Shown one piece after another: positions 61,903 through 64,000 of a stretch of 64,000 nt of DNA; position 1 is the first letter of the stretch, and every line of letters starts with the position of its first letter. The translations under genes and the position numbers were made by a program. A model generated the notes under the pieces. It was given only the letters and a program-made list of their open reading frames with translations, was not told the origin of the DNA and ran no database searches. The DNA is from Pseudoramibacter porci (GTDB lineage Bacteria > Bacillota > Clostridia > Eubacteriales > Eubacteriaceae), in NCBI RefSeq assembly GCF_009696145.1, contig NZ_VUMO01000002.1, positions 62,001 to 126,000 on the forward strand, read 5' to 3'.

Positions 61903-64000
61903 ATGGAAGCATTTGGCAAAAAAGTGGTCCAGCTCCGCTTCGTGATCCTGGCTGCTGCCCTTTTGCTTTTGATTCCATCGATCATCGGATACAACAACAC
62001 GCGCATCAACTACGACGTGCTGACCTATCTGCCCGACTCGATCGATACGATCAAAGGTCAAAACATCTTAAAAGATGATTTCGGCACCGGCGGCTTCTCC
62101 CTTGTCATTTTCGAGGGCATGAGCGATCAGGAAATTGCTAAAACCGAAGCGAAATTCAAGCAAATCGACCACGTCAAAAATGTAATCTGGTACGACGACC
62201 TCGCAGATCTGACCATTCCAAAGGAAATGATCCCGAGCGACATTTACAAAGCCTTCAACAGCGGCGACGCGACGCTGATGGCCGTCTTCTTCGACACCTC
62301 GACCTCATCGGACGAAACGATGAACGCCATCACACAGATGCGCAAGGTCGCGAAAAAACAATGCTATGTCTCCGGCATGTCGGCCATGGTAACCGATTTG
62401 AAGAATCTGACCGAACAGGAAGAACCGACCTACGTCGGGCTGGCGGTGCTGCTCTCCTGTGTCGCGATGATGATCTTCATGGATTCCTACGTCGTGCCGC
62501 TGATCTTCCTCGCGAATATCGGCATTGCAATCATCTGGAATCTCGGAAGCAATTTCTTCTTCGGCGAGATCTCATTCATCACCCAGGCTTTAGCAGCGGT
62601 GCTCCAGCTGGCGGTCACCATGGACTATTCGATTTTCCTCTGGCACAGCTTCGAGGAGCAAATCTCACTTTTCCCTGATGATCCCAAAAAAGCCATGGCC
62701 AAGGCCATCGCCGCAACGGTCACTTCAGTTACCGGTTCGTCAATTACGACGGTCGCCGGATTTATCGCAATGTGTTTCATGACCTTCCGCCTCGGTCTCG
62801 ACCTCGGGGTAGTCATGGCGAAGGGCGTTATCCTCGGCGTCATCTCCTGTATCACAGTGCTGCCGGCACTGATCCTGATCTTCCGGAAACTCATCGAAAA
62901 GACGCGTCACCGCAATGTCCTGCCGGATATGCACAAACTGGCCCATTACATCATCGATCACCGAGTGATCTTTATCATTGTCTTTATCGTCGTTTGGTTC
63001 CCAGCCAGCTACGGCTACAACCACCTCCAGACTTATTACGACATGGGTTCTCGACTGCCGAAAACACTGGAATATTCCGTCGCCCGCGACAAGATGGACA
63101 AAGAATTTAAGACTGGCGCGACCCACATGATTCTCGCGAAAAAAGATCTTTCCACCCGCGACGCCCACGACATGATCGACGGCATCAGCGACATCAAGGG
63201 CGTCAAAAACGTCATCGCGATGGATTCCTTCGTCGGCGCGATGGTCCCGAAGGAAATGATTCCGGACAGCATCAAAGACCAGCTCCAAAGTGGAAAATAC
63301 CAGCTGATGATCATCAACTCCCAATATCAAACCGGGACGCCGAAGGTCAACGCGCAAATCACGCGGATCAACCGTGTCATGAAACACTACGACAAATCGG
63401 CCCTGCTCATCGGCGAAGCGCCCTGCACCAAGGACTTGATCACCATCGCCAACCACGATTTCAATGTCGTTAACGCGGTATCGATCGCGATGATTTTCAT
63501 CATCATCGCCCTGGTGCTCCAGTCTATTACGCTGCCGATCATCCTCGTCGCGGTCATCGAATTCGCGATCTTCATCAACCTCGGCATTCCGTTCTACACC
63601 CACACAACCCTGGTCTTCATCGCCTCGATCTGTATCTCGACGATTCAGCTCGGCGCCACCGTCGACTACGCCATCCTGATGACAACGCGGTACAAGACTG
63701 AGCGCTTCGGCGGAAAAAACAAGCACGACGCCATCGAAACCGCATTGGCTTTCGCCATCCCATCGGTCATTGTTTCGGCGGCCAGCTTCTTTGCGGCAAC
63801 TTTCGGTGTGGCGCTGTATTCGAATATCGATATCATCTCCTCACTGTGTACCCTGCTGGCTCGCGGCGCGCTCATCTCGATGCTCTCGGTTATCTTCATT
63901 CTGCCGTCCCTTTTGATGATTTTCGACGGCGTCATCATCAGAACATCCAAAGGTTTCATCAACAAAGAAAAAGTCGGCCTCGGCATGCGCAAAGCGAAGG
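61903..64000 (+). CDS. MMPL/RND-family membrane transporter (3' end beyond window)
   Basis: ATG 61903 follows AAAGGAAA. 699 residues are in the window and the frame is still open. TM1 is at about 13-32 (FVILAAALLLLIPSIIG), then an extracellular domain starting INYDVLTYLPDS, then a cluster of TM helices at about 185-330 with the MMPL-type TMDYSIFLWHSFEE segment. A second half repeats the plan: TM near 352, an outer domain with YDMGSRLPKTLEY, and TMs from about 525, including QLGATVDYAILMTTRYK with the Asp expected in the proton relay. It is likely a proton-driven exporter of lipids, drugs or peptides. Controlled by the divergent TetR protein. Confidence 0.92.
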   Translation, partial: MEAFGKKVVQLRFVILAAALLLLIPSIIGYNNTRINYDVLTYLPDSIDTIKGQNILKDDFGTGGFSLVIFEGMSDQEIAKTEAKFKQIDHVKNVIWYDDLADLTIPKEMIPSDIYKAFNSGDATLMAVFFDTSTSSDETMNAITQMRKVAKKQCYVSGMSAMVTDLKNLTEQEEPTYVGLAVLLSCVAMMIFMDSYVVPLIFLANIGIAIIWNLGSNFFFGEISFITQALAAVLQLAVTMDYSIFLWHSFEEQISLFPDDPKKAMAKAIAATVTSVTGSSITTVAGFIAMCFMTFRLGLDLGVVMAKGVILGVISCITVLPALILIFRKLIEKTRHRNVLPDMHKLAHYIIDHRVIFIIVFIVVWFPASYGYNHLQTYYDMGSRLPKTLEYSVARDKMDKEFKTGATHMILAKKDLSTRDAHDMIDGISDIKGVKNVIAMDSFVGAMVPKEMIPDSIKDQLQSGKYQLMIINSQYQTGTPKVNAQITRINRVMKHYDKSALLIGEAPCTKDLITIANHDFNVVNAVSIAMIFIIIALVLQSITLPIILVAVIEFAIFINLGIPFYTHTTLVFIASICISTIQLGATVDYAILMTTRYKTERFGGKNKHDAIETALAFAIPSVIVSAASFFAATFGVALYSNIDIISSLCTLLARGALISMLSVIFILPSLLMIFDGVIIRTSKGFINKEKVGLGMRKAK

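Overview
The window reads as chromosome of an anaerobic Gram-positive bacterium of the Clostridia, fairly GC-rich. Eubacteriaceae or a relative is my best guess, at low confidence. The signs are a clostridial [FeFe]-hydrogenase, the LL-diaminopimelate aminotransferase route to lysine and peptidoglycan, a short class-3 prolyl-tRNA synthetase, a glutamine synthetase paired with an ANTAR regulator, a GlpP-type glycerol operon, and Gram-positive secreted proteins ending in sorting-like tails. I saw no phage, insertion sequence, CRISPR array or rRNA.

Layout. 1-17802 (minus) is one uninterrupted reading frame of at least 5934 codons for a giant secreted repeat protein (fibronectin-like, InlB-type and YDG/MBG repeats); its C-terminus lies outside the window. 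18.0-24.6 kb holds a lipoprotein, an L-2-hydroxyacid dehydrogenase, a methylthioribose-kinase-like protein, tuf, proS and a small redox-disulfide protein. 24.7-33.3 kb is one tightly packed minus-strand operon (glpK, glpP, a second sugar kinase, a short-chain dehydrogenase, a three-subunit-type glycerol-3-phosphate dehydrogenase and a class II aldolase). It runs from a good promoter through a long leader terminator that GlpP probably controls. 33.4-35.7 kb is a SecA lacking the C-terminal zinc tail. 35.9-41.3 kb holds two surface proteins ending in SPKTG; the larger one is split after its signal peptide by a run of nine G residues and looks phase-variable.

41.6-45.2 kb is a purF-dapF-dapL operon with a promoter-proximal terminator; glnA and its ANTAR regulator follow on the plus strand. 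47.3-50.9 kb holds the [FeFe]-hydrogenase and a NuoF-tail/GltD-like flavoprotein. 51-54.8 kb has tRNA-Gly, a HAD phosphatase, an orphan EutP-like GTPase, a DUF815 ATPase, a flavodoxin and an unlisted 33-residue membrane peptide with a very good promoter. 54.9-56.9 kb is a tandem pair of PcsB-like/SleB cell-wall hydrolases. ilvA, a nine-repeat ricin-lectin/CHAP hydrolase, tRNA-Val and a divergent TetR/MMPL pair complete the window.

How the genes fit together: much of the window deals with the cell surface (three anchored or giant surface proteins, three secreted wall hydrolases, a lipoprotein, a possible dedicated SecA). The rest is fermentative carbon and electron flow (polyol/glycerol operon, hydrogenase, hydroxyacid dehydrogenase) and amino-acid or nitrogen metabolism (dapF/dapL, ilvA, glnA). 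Regulation by terminators in the 5' leader is a recurring theme (glpK, purF, and the upstream SleB gene).
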